A DNA stretch of 40,830 nt from Candidatus Limivivens merdigallinarum (GTDB taxonomy: Bacteria; Bacillota; Clostridia; Lachnospirales; Lachnospiraceae): the NCBI GenBank assembly GCA_018713105.1, contig DVFT01000042.1, positions 1 to 40,830 of the forward strand, in the 5' to 3' direction. The notes beneath the pieces are model-generated. The model saw only the letters and a list, made by a program, of their open reading frames with translations, searched no databases and was not told where the DNA came from. Below are positions 18,841 through 27,977 of this stretch, piece after piece. Made by a program: the position numbers and the translations under genes. How positions within the stretch are numbered: the first letter of the stretch is position 1; the number at the start of each line of letters is the position of its first letter.

Positions 18841-19569
18841 TTAATAATCCAAAGACAGGATCGGGACTGCCGCATAGATGTAGGTTCTGTCCTCTTCCTC
18901 ATTGTAATTCATCGCCAGGTTAAGGTTGATGGGACTCCCTTGCTGCATCACACGTTCCTCCAAAAGCGGCGTATATCCGCAGATAGTATACAGATCCATC
19001 GAACGTTTTTCCTCTACCACGGTCACATCCATCCGTTCCAGCAGCTCGTCCGCAGCCCGGTTCCGCTCCTGGAGGCTTAATTTGCCTTCATAGCTTCCGA
19101 TGATATTGGTGGTGCTGTGTACGTCTTCCATTTTTCCGCTAAGCAGATCATCCAGTGCCTCCCTCCATTCAAAGGTTTTTACCGGCTCGCCGTCCGCCGT
19201 GAGGGACAGCAGGAAATACTGCTCTTCTTGGCCTTCTTCTGTCAGGGTAACGATCCTCATATCCAGGCTGTCTTTGCCCTTGGAGGAGGAAAGCCTCTCT
19301 TCCTTTCTGTCTTCTTCCTCTGCCCGGCTCAAAGTCAGCTTCTCCTCCATGCCGAGGGCCTCCGCCACCTCTTTCAGAAAGGAGGCCGGGCTTTTCTCTT
19401 TTTCTCCGAAAACACCATAATATTCTACCGAAGCGCTCTGCTCCATGGTTCCCACATCTGCCAGAACCTGCATGATCTTCTCCTTCTCTTCCTGCCGCGT
19501 AATTCCTAAAGCCTGCACCGCCGCCAACCCCCACAGGATGACAACCAGGACTGCCCATATTTTTTTCAT
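18841..19569 (-). CDS. YwmB/TATA-box-binding-like family secreted protein
   Basis: MKKIWAVLVVILWGLAAVQALG signal-like N-terminus; domain organisation resembles YwmB (family assignment by recognition); SD GGAGG 8 nt before ATG at 19569. Confidence 0.65.
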   Translation of the reverse strand: MKKIWAVLVVILWGLAAVQALGITRQEEKEKIMQVLADVGTMEQSASVEYYGVFGEKEKSPASFLKEVAEALGMEEKLTLSRAEEEDRKEERLSSSKGKDSLDMRIVTLTEEGQEEQYFLLSLTADGEPVKTFEWREALDDLLSGKMEDVHSTTNIIGSYEGKLSLQERNRAADELLERMDVTVVEEKRSMDLYTICGYTPLLEERVMQQGSPINLNLAMNYNEEEDRTYIYAAVPILSLDY

Positions 19570-19613
19570 AAAAAATTCCTCCATTTGGCTTTATTCTTGC
19601 CAAATGGAGGAAT
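19570..19613 (-). terminator. 15-bp perfect hairpin plus T-run; overlaps the RBS of the YwmB-like gene
   Basis: Minus: ATTCCTCCATTTGGC-aagaataaa-GCCAAATGGAGGAAT followed by TTTTT then ATG. Confidence 0.8.
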
Positions 19614-19639
19614 CCTATGCACTGACATATTCCGGTCTG

Positions 19640-20080
19640 TCAGTCTGTCACAACACCCTTCTGCAGCATAATATTCGCATACAGAGCGCTTTCCCCGGTA
19701 GCGATGATTGCATATACCTTTTTCGCTTCTTCATAAAATGCAAATCGTTCGATATTTCCTACTGCTTTCTCGCCTCTCTCATCGTACTTGCTGATGATTT
19801 CCTTGTAGGTATCCCAGATCGGGGTCTCCACATTGTCACCCGGCATAACTTCCATCAGGTTGACCGGGTGCTCCACATAGGTATCCAGCGGGAATACCTG
19901 GAGGATGGCATCCAAAAGCTCCGGTACGCCGTGTCCGTCGCAGCGGATCACAATAGCATCCTTGCCCATGGACTCTGCCGGAAAGTTGCCGTCTGAGATT
20001 ACCAGCCTGTCGCTGTGTCCCATCTCAGCAAGAACCTTTAATAATTCTGGGGATAAAATTTTTGGAATTCCTTTTAACAT
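19640..20080 (-). CDS. fucU: RbsD/FucU family sugar mutarotase
   Basis: MLKGIPKILSPELLKVLAEMGHSDRLVISDGNFPAES... characteristic RbsD/FucU N-terminus; AAGGAGACAAAACA RBS. Confidence 0.92.
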   Translation of the reverse strand: MLKGIPKILSPELLKVLAEMGHSDRLVISDGNFPAESMGKDAIVIRCDGHGVPELLDAILQVFPLDTYVEHPVNLMEVMPGDNVETPIWDTYKEIISKYDERGEKAVGNIERFAFYEEAKKVYAIIATGESALYANIMLQKGVVTD

Positions 20081-20122
20081 TGTTTTGTCTCCTTTTTCTT
20101 TTTATTGTATCCTTCCGGATAA

Positions 20123-20152
20123 AAGAAGGAACCGGTCTCCCGGTTCCTTCTT
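20123..20152 (-). promoter_or_regulatory. Strong intercistronic hairpin after sugar-binding protein gene
   Basis: 13-bp perfect stem AAGAAGGAACCGG-tctc-CCGGTTCCTTCTT; on the minus strand followed by TTTTATCC. Confidence 0.75.
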
Positions 20153-20176
20153 GGTTCACTTCAGAAAGTCCGTATA

Positions 20177-21391
20177 TTAGTCATACAGGTTCGGAGCGAT
20201 TTCCGGATCTTCCATGTTGGTGGTGTCATACCAGTATCCATCGGTCGGGATATCGGTAACTTCTTCGCCGTTAGCGATCATGGTCAGAACATCAACGGTT
20301 CTCTGACCCATAACCATCGGAGACTGAGTTACAGCGCCGAGCATGGTTCCGTCGGTGATAGCGCCTTTGATGGTTGCGCCTGCATCGAAGCCTACTGCCA
20401 GGATGTTAGCTTCCGGATCAGTTCCCAGAACGCTCAGATTGCTGTTTGCGGTCAGGATACCTTCTGCAGATACCTGGTTAGAACCAAACATACCGATGGT
20501 GTCAGCTTTGTTCATGATATTAGAAGCCTCAGTTGCACACAGCTCAACAGTACTCTGTGCCGGAACAGCTACTTCGATGATCACATCTGCAGAAGCCTCG
20601 TCTCCCTTGTCTGCACAGTTGTCTACATAGTAATCATTACCAGTTACAGCAACGGTCTTTCCATCAGCGCTTACCAGCTCGATCATCTTGTCGATGAAAC
20701 CAAGTCCACGCTGGATAATAGATTCAGAAGTTGCTTCCTGGTTTACTTCACCGATTCTTACCGGCTCGGTAGCGTTTGCGATCTTGTCTTTCAGTGCGTC
20801 ATAGAGATGCTCTGCTGCAATCTCGCCTGCTGCATAGTTGTTGGTAGCGATCGTGGAGTATACGCTTCCTTCCGGAGCATCCGGTACGCCTGCGTCGAAG
20901 CATACTACCGGAATTCCGTTGTCTGCTGCGGTCTGCAGGGATTCCAGAACTGCCTGCTGATCGTTGGGGGCAAGACCGATTCCATCCGGAGCGCTGTTAA
21001 TTGCGTTGTTCAGCATGTTTACCTGGTCAGCGATATCTGTCTCCAGGTTCGGGCCAGTGCAGTTTACAGTTACGCCGAGTTTTTCAGCTTCCTGCTCAAT
21101 ACCCTGAACAGCTGCCTGCCAGTAGGAAGACTGATAGCTCTTAACCAGAATTTCGAAAGTATACGGCTCATTTGCGGTTACGTTGGAGAAATCCACGGTT
21201 TCTCCCGCTGCCTCGGTCTCGCCTTCTGCCGCTTCTGTTTCTCCCTCTGCTGCCTCAGTAGCTGCTTCCGTAGCTGCCTCGGTAGCTGCTTCCGTAGCTG
21301 CCTCAGTTTCTTCTGCCGCAAATACGCTGGTTCCCATCATGGACACAACCATAGCTGCTCCAAGAACTGCTGCTAAAACTTTTCTTTTCAT
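20177..21391 (-). CDS. RbsB-type sugar ABC transporter substrate-binding protein
   Basis: Signal peptide, EAATEAATEAA linker, then periplasmic-binding fold (EPYTFEILVKSYQSSYWQAAVQGIEQEAEKLGV...). Confidence 0.92.
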   Translation of the reverse strand: MKRKVLAAVLGAAMVVSMMGTSVFAAEETEAATEAATEAATEAATEAAEGETEAAEGETEAAGETVDFSNVTANEPYTFEILVKSYQSSYWQAAVQGIEQEAEKLGVTVNCTGPNLETDIADQVNMLNNAINSAPDGIGLAPNDQQAVLESLQTAADNGIPVVCFDAGVPDAPEGSVYSTIATNNYAAGEIAAEHLYDALKDKIANATEPVRIGEVNQEATSESIIQRGLGFIDKMIELVSADGKTVAVTGNDYYVDNCADKGDEASADVIIEVAVPAQSTVELCATEASNIMNKADTIGMFGSNQVSAEGILTANSNLSVLGTDPEANILAVGFDAGATIKGAITDGTMLGAVTQSPMVMGQRTVDVLTMIANGEEVTDIPTDGYWYDTTNMEDPEIAPNLYD

Positions 21392-21472
21392 TGTTGTTCT
21401 ACCTCCTGTTTTAAGTTCGTTTTTCTCTATATGAAGTCTCTTAGGACTTACATATCTGATAATACTTGCAGA

Positions 21473-22477
21473 TTAGTTTCTTTCACGTTTCTTCTTGATG
21501 ATATCCACCATTACAGCTCCAATCAGGACAAGACCTGTAATAATCTGCTGCCAGTTTGCCTGCAGCCCAATGAATGGAAGCCCTGTCTTCAGAAGACAGA
21601 TAACGAAAACACCTAAGAGGGAGCCGGTTACCGTTCCCACGCCGCCGGATGCAGATACACCGCCGATGATCGCACCGCCAATCGCCTCCAACTCAAATCC
21701 TGCGCCAGAACCCGGCTGAACAGTAGAAAATACTGCTGAGTATGCGATTGCTGCCAGACCTGCAAAACCACCGCAGATCACATAAGCTATGATGTGATAA
21801 AACTTTACGTTAACACCTGAAAGACGGGTTGCTTCCTTATTGCTTCCGATTGCAATCGTATAACGTCCAACTCTGGTATGATTCAGTACATACGCCATCA
21901 CGATTACTAAGAGGATAATCCAGATGATTCCGATGGGAACATTCATTGTCCCTACTTTCACCTTGAAAATGTTGCGGAACCAGCCGCCTGGCTGTGCCAA
22001 TGTCGGCCAGGAAATACCGAATCCTCCTACAATAATGGAACCAAGTCCACGGGTCATCATACAGGTACACAGGGTTACCAAGAACGGGGGCATGTCTGCC
22101 ACCGCTACCAGCGCTCCGTTCAGCACGCCAACCGCCATACCAAATACGATTGTCACAATGATCCCCACCCAAACTGGCATGTGGTGCAGAGATACCAGAT
22201 AACCTCCTACCAGGGAGTAGCAGATCAGCCCCGTACCGATCGAAAGATCCACGCCTCCCGTAATCAGCGGGAAGGTGACACCAATTGCCATGAGGGCAAT
22301 GTAATAGGAATAATCCAAAATACTGATAAATGTTGTATATCTCCTGAAGTTAGGACTCATGACACTGAATAACAGGATCAGCGCAACGATTACAATCAGG
22401 ACGATGAATTTCTGTCCGCCCAGTTTGTCCAGTGTTGACTTGCCCTTAACCTGAGATACTGCCGTTTGATTTGACAT
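21473..22477 (-). CDS. Sugar ABC transporter permease (RbsC family)
   Basis: Multi-TM RbsC-like; VDLSIGTGLICYSLVGGYLV; EAIGGAIIGGVSASGGVGTVTGSLLG. Confidence 0.93.
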   Translation of the reverse strand: MSNQTAVSQVKGKSTLDKLGGQKFIVLIVIVALILLFSVMSPNFRRYTTFISILDYSYYIALMAIGVTFPLITGGVDLSIGTGLICYSLVGGYLVSLHHMPVWVGIIVTIVFGMAVGVLNGALVAVADMPPFLVTLCTCMMTRGLGSIIVGGFGISWPTLAQPGGWFRNIFKVKVGTMNVPIGIIWIILLVIVMAYVLNHTRVGRYTIAIGSNKEATRLSGVNVKFYHIIAYVICGGFAGLAAIAYSAVFSTVQPGSGAGFELEAIGGAIIGGVSASGGVGTVTGSLLGVFVICLLKTGLPFIGLQANWQQIITGLVLIGAVMVDIIKKKRERN

Positions 22478-22492
22478 AATACTTTCTCCTTC

Positions 22493-23989
22493 CTAACCTA
22501 TCTCTCGTGTTGCCAGATTCATGATATTCTCCTGGGTAGCCTCGGAAATATCAAGTTCTCCGGTAATCTTGCCTTCACACATGATCACGATTCGATCGCT
22601 CATACGCAGGATTTCCGTCATCTCAGAGGAGATCATGATGATTGCCTTTCCTTCTGCGGCAAGTCTGTTCATCAATTTGTAGATCTCGTTCTTTGCTCCG
22701 ACATCGATACCTCTTGTAGGCTCATCGAAGATCAGGATGTCACAGTTTCTCGTCAGCCACTTCGCGATAACGACTTTCTGCTGATTACCTCCGGAAAGGT
22801 TCACAACCAGCTGGTCTACGCTTGGCGTCTTGGTGGCAAGGGACTCCACATATTTCTGTGCGACTTCGTTTTCTTTCTTCTTGTTGATGAAGATACCGTT
22901 GGTAAATTCATCCAGATCCGCCATGGTAGTGTTCTCCGCCACCGTCTTTTGTACAACGATTCCATAGCGCTTACGGTCCTCAGAAAGATATCCAATTCCG
23001 TGCTTTACAGCATCCTGGGGATTGTTAATGATGACTTTCTGGCCATTGATATAAATATCTCCGCTTTCCTTCGGGTCTGCGCCAAACAGCGCCCTCGCCG
23101 TCTCGGTACGTCCCGCGCCCATCAGTCCTGAGAATCCTAAGATTTCTCCTTTGCGGAGCTCAAAGCTTACATTCTGAACCATCTTGCCTGCGTTGAGGTT
23201 TTCCACCTTCAGCACCACAGGCGCTCCTTTCGGTACCGTACTCTCTGTCTTCGGATCTTCGTAGATGACACGGCCAACCATCATGTTGATGATATCTTCT
23301 TTCGTACATTCCTTGGTGATCAGAGTACCGACATAGGTACCGTCTCTCATGACCGTGACACGGTCCGTAATGACCTTGATCTCATCCATACGGTGGGAGA
23401 TATATACGATTCCCAACTGCTGATCCCGAAGGTCACGGATGATCTTAAACAGCTCCTCGATCTCTGACTCTGTCAATGCAGCGGACGGCTCATCAAAGAT
23501 GATGACCTTCGCCTGATGGGAAATCGCTTTGGCGATCTCACACATCTGCTGCTTTCCTACCGTCAGGTTTCCCATGGTCTCCGTGGGGTCAATGTCAATA
23601 TTCAGCCTCTGGAACAGTTTCCTGGATTCCTCCACCATCTTCTTATCGTCAATGCCGAAGCCTTTCTTCGGTTCACGGCCAATGAAGATATTCTGTGCAA
23701 CGGTCAGATGGCTTAACATATTCAATTCCTGATGCACGATTACGATACCGGCATCCTGTGCTTCTCTTGTATTATGGAACTCTACTTCTTTCCCCTCATA
23801 GGTAATGGTGCCTGAATCCTTGGTATAAATTCCGGTCAGCACCTTCATCAGCGTGGATTTACCCGCTCCATTCTCACCCATCAGAGCGAGAACCTCACCC
23901 TTACGGATTTCCAGGTCTACATGATCCAGAGCATGGACACCGGGGAACGATTTATCGATTCCTTTCATTGTTAAAATTACATCGCCCAT
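22493..23989 (-). CDS. Sugar ABC transporter ATP-binding protein, two ABC domains (RbsA family)
   Basis: GENGAGKSTLMKVLTGIY, VGKQQMCEIAKAI, LSGGNQQKVVIAKWL, IFDEPTRGIDVGAK. Confidence 0.95.
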   Translation of the reverse strand: MGDVILTMKGIDKSFPGVHALDHVDLEIRKGEVLALMGENGAGKSTLMKVLTGIYTKDSGTITYEGKEVEFHNTREAQDAGIVIVHQELNMLSHLTVAQNIFIGREPKKGFGIDDKKMVEESRKLFQRLNIDIDPTETMGNLTVGKQQMCEIAKAISHQAKVIIFDEPSAALTESEIEELFKIIRDLRDQQLGIVYISHRMDEIKVITDRVTVMRDGTYVGTLITKECTKEDIINMMVGRVIYEDPKTESTVPKGAPVVLKVENLNAGKMVQNVSFELRKGEILGFSGLMGAGRTETARALFGADPKESGDIYINGQKVIINNPQDAVKHGIGYLSEDRKRYGIVVQKTVAENTTMADLDEFTNGIFINKKKENEVAQKYVESLATKTPSVDQLVVNLSGGNQQKVVIAKWLTRNCDILIFDEPTRGIDVGAKNEIYKLMNRLAAEGKAIIMISSEMTEILRMSDRIVIMCEGKITGELDISEATQENIMNLATREIG

Positions 23990-24047
23990 ATTTTTACCTC
24001 AGCCTTTCTGCTTTCTCACATTTCTCTTGATCTGTTTTTCGCATTCC

Positions 24048-25019
24048 TTAGTTCTTGCGGCGTCTGCCCATTACGTCAAAGTAAACCGCCACGATAACGA
24101 TGATACCTGTGATGATAAGCTGGTAGTTCTTGTCAATACCCAAGGCAAGGATGCCTTCCTGAAGCAATGCAATGATAAGAACACCGATGACTGTACCGCT
24201 GATGGAAGCAAGCCCGCCTGCCATGGAAGTACCACCCATTACGCATCCGGCGATTGCTTCGTTGTTATACTGGTCACCATACCCAGGCTGCACTGTGGTA
24301 TATGCCGCAACGAAGAAGATTGCTGCGATACCTACCAGGGTTCCACAGATCACATAGGCAATCATTTCCCATTTCTTTACATTTACACCAGAGAGCCTTA
24401 CGGCTTCCTTGTTGCTTCCAAGACTCAATATGTAACGTCCGATCTTCGTCTTATTCAGGATCACCGCACAGATCACGGCAAATGCCAGGAAGATCACAAG
24501 TCCTACCGGGAAATTTCCAACCTTTACGAGACTCCTGTACCAGCCTCCTTCTGCGGTGGCCTGCGGCCAGCTCACAGACTGCATACGGGTGAACACAGAA
24601 GCTGCGCCTTTCGCGATGTACATACTCGCCATAGAAATGATAAACGGAGGTACTGACCAATAGGCTACCATATAACCATTGAAACATCCGAATACAAATC
24701 CCACCAGGATACTGATGAGGATACTTAGTGGCATCGGCACACCGTAGCTATTCAGGCTGAAGCCTGCAATCAGCGCACAGCAGAACATCACCGGGCCGAT
24801 GGAGAAATCAATTCCTCCTGTTGCAATTACAAAGGTAACTCCCAAAGACAAGAACCCTAAGAAATAAACGTAGTTCAGGGCGCTTAGGATACGGGAATAG
24901 TTCAGGAAACTCGGGCTAATGATGGCGAACACCACGTACATCAGGATTAGTACTAAGGCCAACAATATCCTGTTGAATCCTATCTTTTTTACTATAGGGC
25001 TGTTTTTAAAATTTTCCAT
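24048..25019 (-). CDS. Sugar ABC transporter permease (second RbsC-type)
   Basis: GIDFSIGPVMFCCALIAGFSL..., EAIAGCVMGGTSMAGGLASISGTVIG. Confidence 0.93.
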   Translation of the reverse strand: MENFKNSPIVKKIGFNRILLALVLILMYVVFAIISPSFLNYSRILSALNYVYFLGFLSLGVTFVIATGGIDFSIGPVMFCCALIAGFSLNSYGVPMPLSILISILVGFVFGCFNGYMVAYWSVPPFIISMASMYIAKGAASVFTRMQSVSWPQATAEGGWYRSLVKVGNFPVGLVIFLAFAVICAVILNKTKIGRYILSLGSNKEAVRLSGVNVKKWEMIAYVICGTLVGIAAIFFVAAYTTVQPGYGDQYNNEAIAGCVMGGTSMAGGLASISGTVIGVLIIALLQEGILALGIDKNYQLIITGIIVIVAVYFDVMGRRRKN

Positions 25020-25118
25020 TTCTTTTCCTCCTAATTTCTTAGTGTAGCCGTATGTATGCGTAGCCCTTGGTACATACTTTTTTCGGCAAAATGCCTGTTT
25101 TGCCTTGAAACTATGTCC

Positions 25119-25124
25119 ATTATA
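25119..25124 (-). promoter_or_regulatory. Candidate -10 box (TATAAT) of the Rbs-type operon
   Basis: Minus TTCACT-N17-TATAAT about 100 nt upstream of ATG 25019. Confidence 0.45.
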
Positions 25125-25163
25125 TGTCTATTCTGTGAATAAGTGAATGGAATATCTTCTAAG

Positions 25164-25207
25164 AAAAGGGGAATATTTTACTTTTCCAGGTAAAATATTC
25201 CCCTTTT
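25164..25207 (-). terminator. Terminator of the sensor operon
   Basis: 18-bp perfect stem AAAAGGGGAATATTTTAC...GTAAAATATTCCCCTTTT just after stop of the sugar-binding protein gene. Confidence 0.85.
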
Positions 25208-25210
25208 TCC

Positions 25211-26191
25211 TTATTCCGCAAATGGGAACAAGAGCTTTTGATTTTCTTCCACATACATGTTGTCCTTGGTGATAAGCTTGGATCCGGAATCCACAATAGT
25301 AGGTTCCAGCTCCCCGTGAAGGATCTCCACCGTCCGCTCTACACCCAGATATCCCATATTGAAAGGCTTCTGGATCACAATGGCGTCAAAGACGCCCGCC
25401 TCCAGCAGCTGCACCTCTTCCTGTGAGCTGTCAAAACCGATCATGCGGATGGTATCGGAAAGCCCCAGATCCCTCACCGCCCTTGCAGCGCCTACCGCAG
25501 AGTATTCATTGAGTCCTGCCAGCATGTTGATCTCCGGGTGTTGTTCGATCATCTCCTTGGTGAGGCGGTAGGCTTTGTCATAATCAGAATCACAGAAGAC
25601 CGTCTCCACAATACAGTCCTCATATTCGCCCAAACCTTCCCGAAAACCCGCTTCCCTCTCTATAGCAGTGGAAGATCCCTCCACATGTGCCACAATGCCG
25701 ATGACAGGATCTTCCGGCAGATGGGATTTGGCGTAATCCCCCATCTTTCTTCCCGCTTCATAGTTGTCTGTGGACACCAGGGCTGACTGAAGATTTTCAT
25801 CCAACTCAGAATCTATGAGCACCAGCTTGATCTCCGCTGACACCACGTCGTTGGCTGCATCTGTGATTTCCGTCATGCTGCTGGGGGAAAGCAGGATAGC
25901 ATCCGGATTCATCCCGATCGCTTCCTCCACGCATCGTATCTGTCCCTCATAATCATCCTCGGAAGCCGGAGCCAAGACCGTCAGGTCCACATCGTACTCT
26001 TCCGCCGCCATCCTTGCCCCCTCCAGAAGGGAAATCCAGAAATCGTTGGCGCTGTCCTCCACCTTGGGGACATAGACAATACGGAGCTTTCTTCCCTGAT
26101 AGTGTTCCCACTGGATCGCCGCCGCTATGAAGACCGTGATGACCGCTGCCAGAGTGACCGCAAAGGCGACATATCTACGGCTGCTTTTCAT
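25211..26191 (-). CDS. Membrane-anchored sugar-binding (periplasmic-binding-like) protein, probable sensory partner
   Basis: MKSSRRYVAFAVTLAAVITVFIAAAIQWEHYQGRKLRIVYVPKVEDSANDFW...; ATG at 26191 with GGGGGAGGAG RBS; overlaps 3' end of kinase gene. Confidence 0.85.
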   Translation of the reverse strand: MKSSRRYVAFAVTLAAVITVFIAAAIQWEHYQGRKLRIVYVPKVEDSANDFWISLLEGARMAAEEYDVDLTVLAPASEDDYEGQIRCVEEAIGMNPDAILLSPSSMTEITDAANDVVSAEIKLVLIDSELDENLQSALVSTDNYEAGRKMGDYAKSHLPEDPVIGIVAHVEGSSTAIEREAGFREGLGEYEDCIVETVFCDSDYDKAYRLTKEMIEQHPEINMLAGLNEYSAVGAARAVRDLGLSDTIRMIGFDSSQEEVQLLEAGVFDAIVIQKPFNMGYLGVERTVEILHGELEPTIVDSGSKLITKDNMYVEENQKLLFPFAE

Positions 26192-27977
26192 CTGCTCCTC
26201 CCCCTTTCTCCGTAGCCGGTATGGTAATGTATACACAGGTTCCCATTCCCGGAGCGCTCTCATAGGAAAGCCCGTATTCCTTGCCATAGTATAGCTGGAT
26301 GCGGTTGTGCACATTGTAAACCCCCACATGTCCGCTTTTCTTTGCTTTCCCGGCGGGAGCTTCTTTTTTCTCCAAGATATGCTTCAGAGTTTCCTGATCC
26401 ATGCCCGGACCGTTGTCCTGAATGCTTAAGACTACCTTCCCGCCCCTCATGCTGCCAAGGATGATCAGCATCCCTTTGCCTTCCACATATTTAATACCAT
26501 GATAAATTGCATTCTCCACCAGAGGCTGGATCACCAGCTTGACGATCTCCTGATCCAGAATTTCCTCGTCTACATCTATGATATATTCCAACTGATCCCG
26601 ATAGCGCATTTTTTGGATCGCAAGATAATTGCTGGTGTATTCCATTTCCTTTCGAATGGTGACAATCTCATCTTCATTGCCGATACTCTGCCTCAGAAGC
26701 TTAGACAACGCGGAGGTCATTTTCACCACCTCCTGATTCTTTCCGCTTTCTGCCATCCAAATAATGGAATCCAGCGTATTGTAGAGAAAATGAGGATTGA
26801 TCTGAGCCTGAAGGGCTTTCAGCTCGCTCTTTCGCTTCGCCCTCTGCTCCCGGACGTTCTCATCCATGAGCTGGCCGATCTTCTCCGTCATGATCCCGAA
26901 AGAACGTCCAAGGCTTGCAATCTCATTATTTCCTTCCATACTTGCATTCACCGGACGGAAATTGCCCTTCTGAACCTCCTTCATGGATTTCTCCAGATCC
27001 TTCACCGGCTTTGTAATCTCACCAGAAAGCCACAGGGCAAGAAGCATGGAAAATACAATGATGCCCGCCGCAATCAGCATGTAGGTGAGCTGGATCTCCG
27101 TGCGGTTCTTCATAAACTCTGCCACACTGGACACACCTACTACAGACCATCCGGTTTTGGCAGACTTGAAAATCGAATAGAGCTGCTTATTTTCCCCTTC
27201 TGTAAGGAAGCTTCCCGTTCCCGTGGCAAGCACCTGGTCGATTTCCTCATTTTTCACTCCACTGTACAGAAGCTGCTGTTTCGGATGATAGATGATCTTT
27301 CCGTTGCGGTCCACAATGAATAGATAACCTTTGTTTCCCAGCTCAATATCCTCACAAAGCGTATTAATGGAGCTATAGTTCAAATCCACAAAAAAGACTC
27401 CTTCCAGCTCTCCGGTTTCGGGGTTCCTGAGCGCTTTGCTTAAGGTTACCACCCAGCTATAGGTCTTATCCACAATATTCTGGACGTGAGATGGGGTAAT
27501 GACCTGGTTTCCTCCTGCTGCCATGGTAGTTTGATACCACTCCATTTCTTCCATATTCGCATAGGGATTCACCGGATCCTCCCCGCGGTTCAGAATATAC
27601 CGGCCATTGTCAGCAAAAGCAGCGAGATTCAGGATATCGGAACGGCTGTCCATTACCGTCTCAAACTGAGACTGGAGACGTTCTCCTGCTTCCCGGTAGC
27701 CTTCTTTGCCGAACAGGTAGTCTGTCAAATCTTTATTTCCAATGACCATCTGGGCTATATTTTCCATATAAGTGATGTATGAGTCAATATCTCCATTCAC
27801 CTGCTCTACCAGCTGCAGCGTATAGTCCCTGGAGTTAGAAATCACTGTCTGCTCCGTATAATTAAGAGAAAAAAGCAGAAAAATCACCAACGACAATACC
27901 GCTATGATCCCGAAGGAAAATACGATAGCCCCGCGTACGCTCTTGAAACGGGCAAGGAGATGGAACCCCCTCCTCAT
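26175..27977 (-). CDS. Sensor histidine kinase (YesM-type, HAMP + HisKA_6TM-like/His_kinase)
   Basis: Extracellular sensor region between two TMs, ALQAQINPHFLYNTLDSI H-box, QDNGPGMD N-box. Confidence 0.92.
   Translation of the reverse strand: MRRGFHLLARFKSVRGAIVFSFGIIAVLSLVIFLLFSLNYTEQTVISNSRDYTLQLVEQVNGDIDSYITYMENIAQMVIGNKDLTDYLFGKEGYREAGERLQSQFETVMDSRSDILNLAAFADNGRYILNRGEDPVNPYANMEEMEWYQTTMAAGGNQVITPSHVQNIVDKTYSWVVTLSKALRNPETGELEGVFFVDLNYSSINTLCEDIELGNKGYLFIVDRNGKIIYHPKQQLLYSGVKNEEIDQVLATGTGSFLTEGENKQLYSIFKSAKTGWSVVGVSSVAEFMKNRTEIQLTYMLIAAGIIVFSMLLALWLSGEITKPVKDLEKSMKEVQKGNFRPVNASMEGNNEIASLGRSFGIMTEKIGQLMDENVREQRAKRKSELKALQAQINPHFLYNTLDSIIWMAESGKNQEVVKMTSALSKLLRQSIGNEDEIVTIRKEMEYTSNYLAIQKMRYRDQLEYIIDVDEEILDQEIVKLVIQPLVENAIYHGIKYVEGKGMLIILGSMRGGKVVLSIQDNGPGMDQETLKHILEKKEAPAGKAKKSGHVGVYNVHNRIQLYYGKEYGLSYESAPGMGTCVYITIPATEKGGGADEKQP

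Noticed and set aside
26499-27323. 274-aa plus-strand ORF
   Set aside because: Antisense to the histidine kinase gene, no domain.
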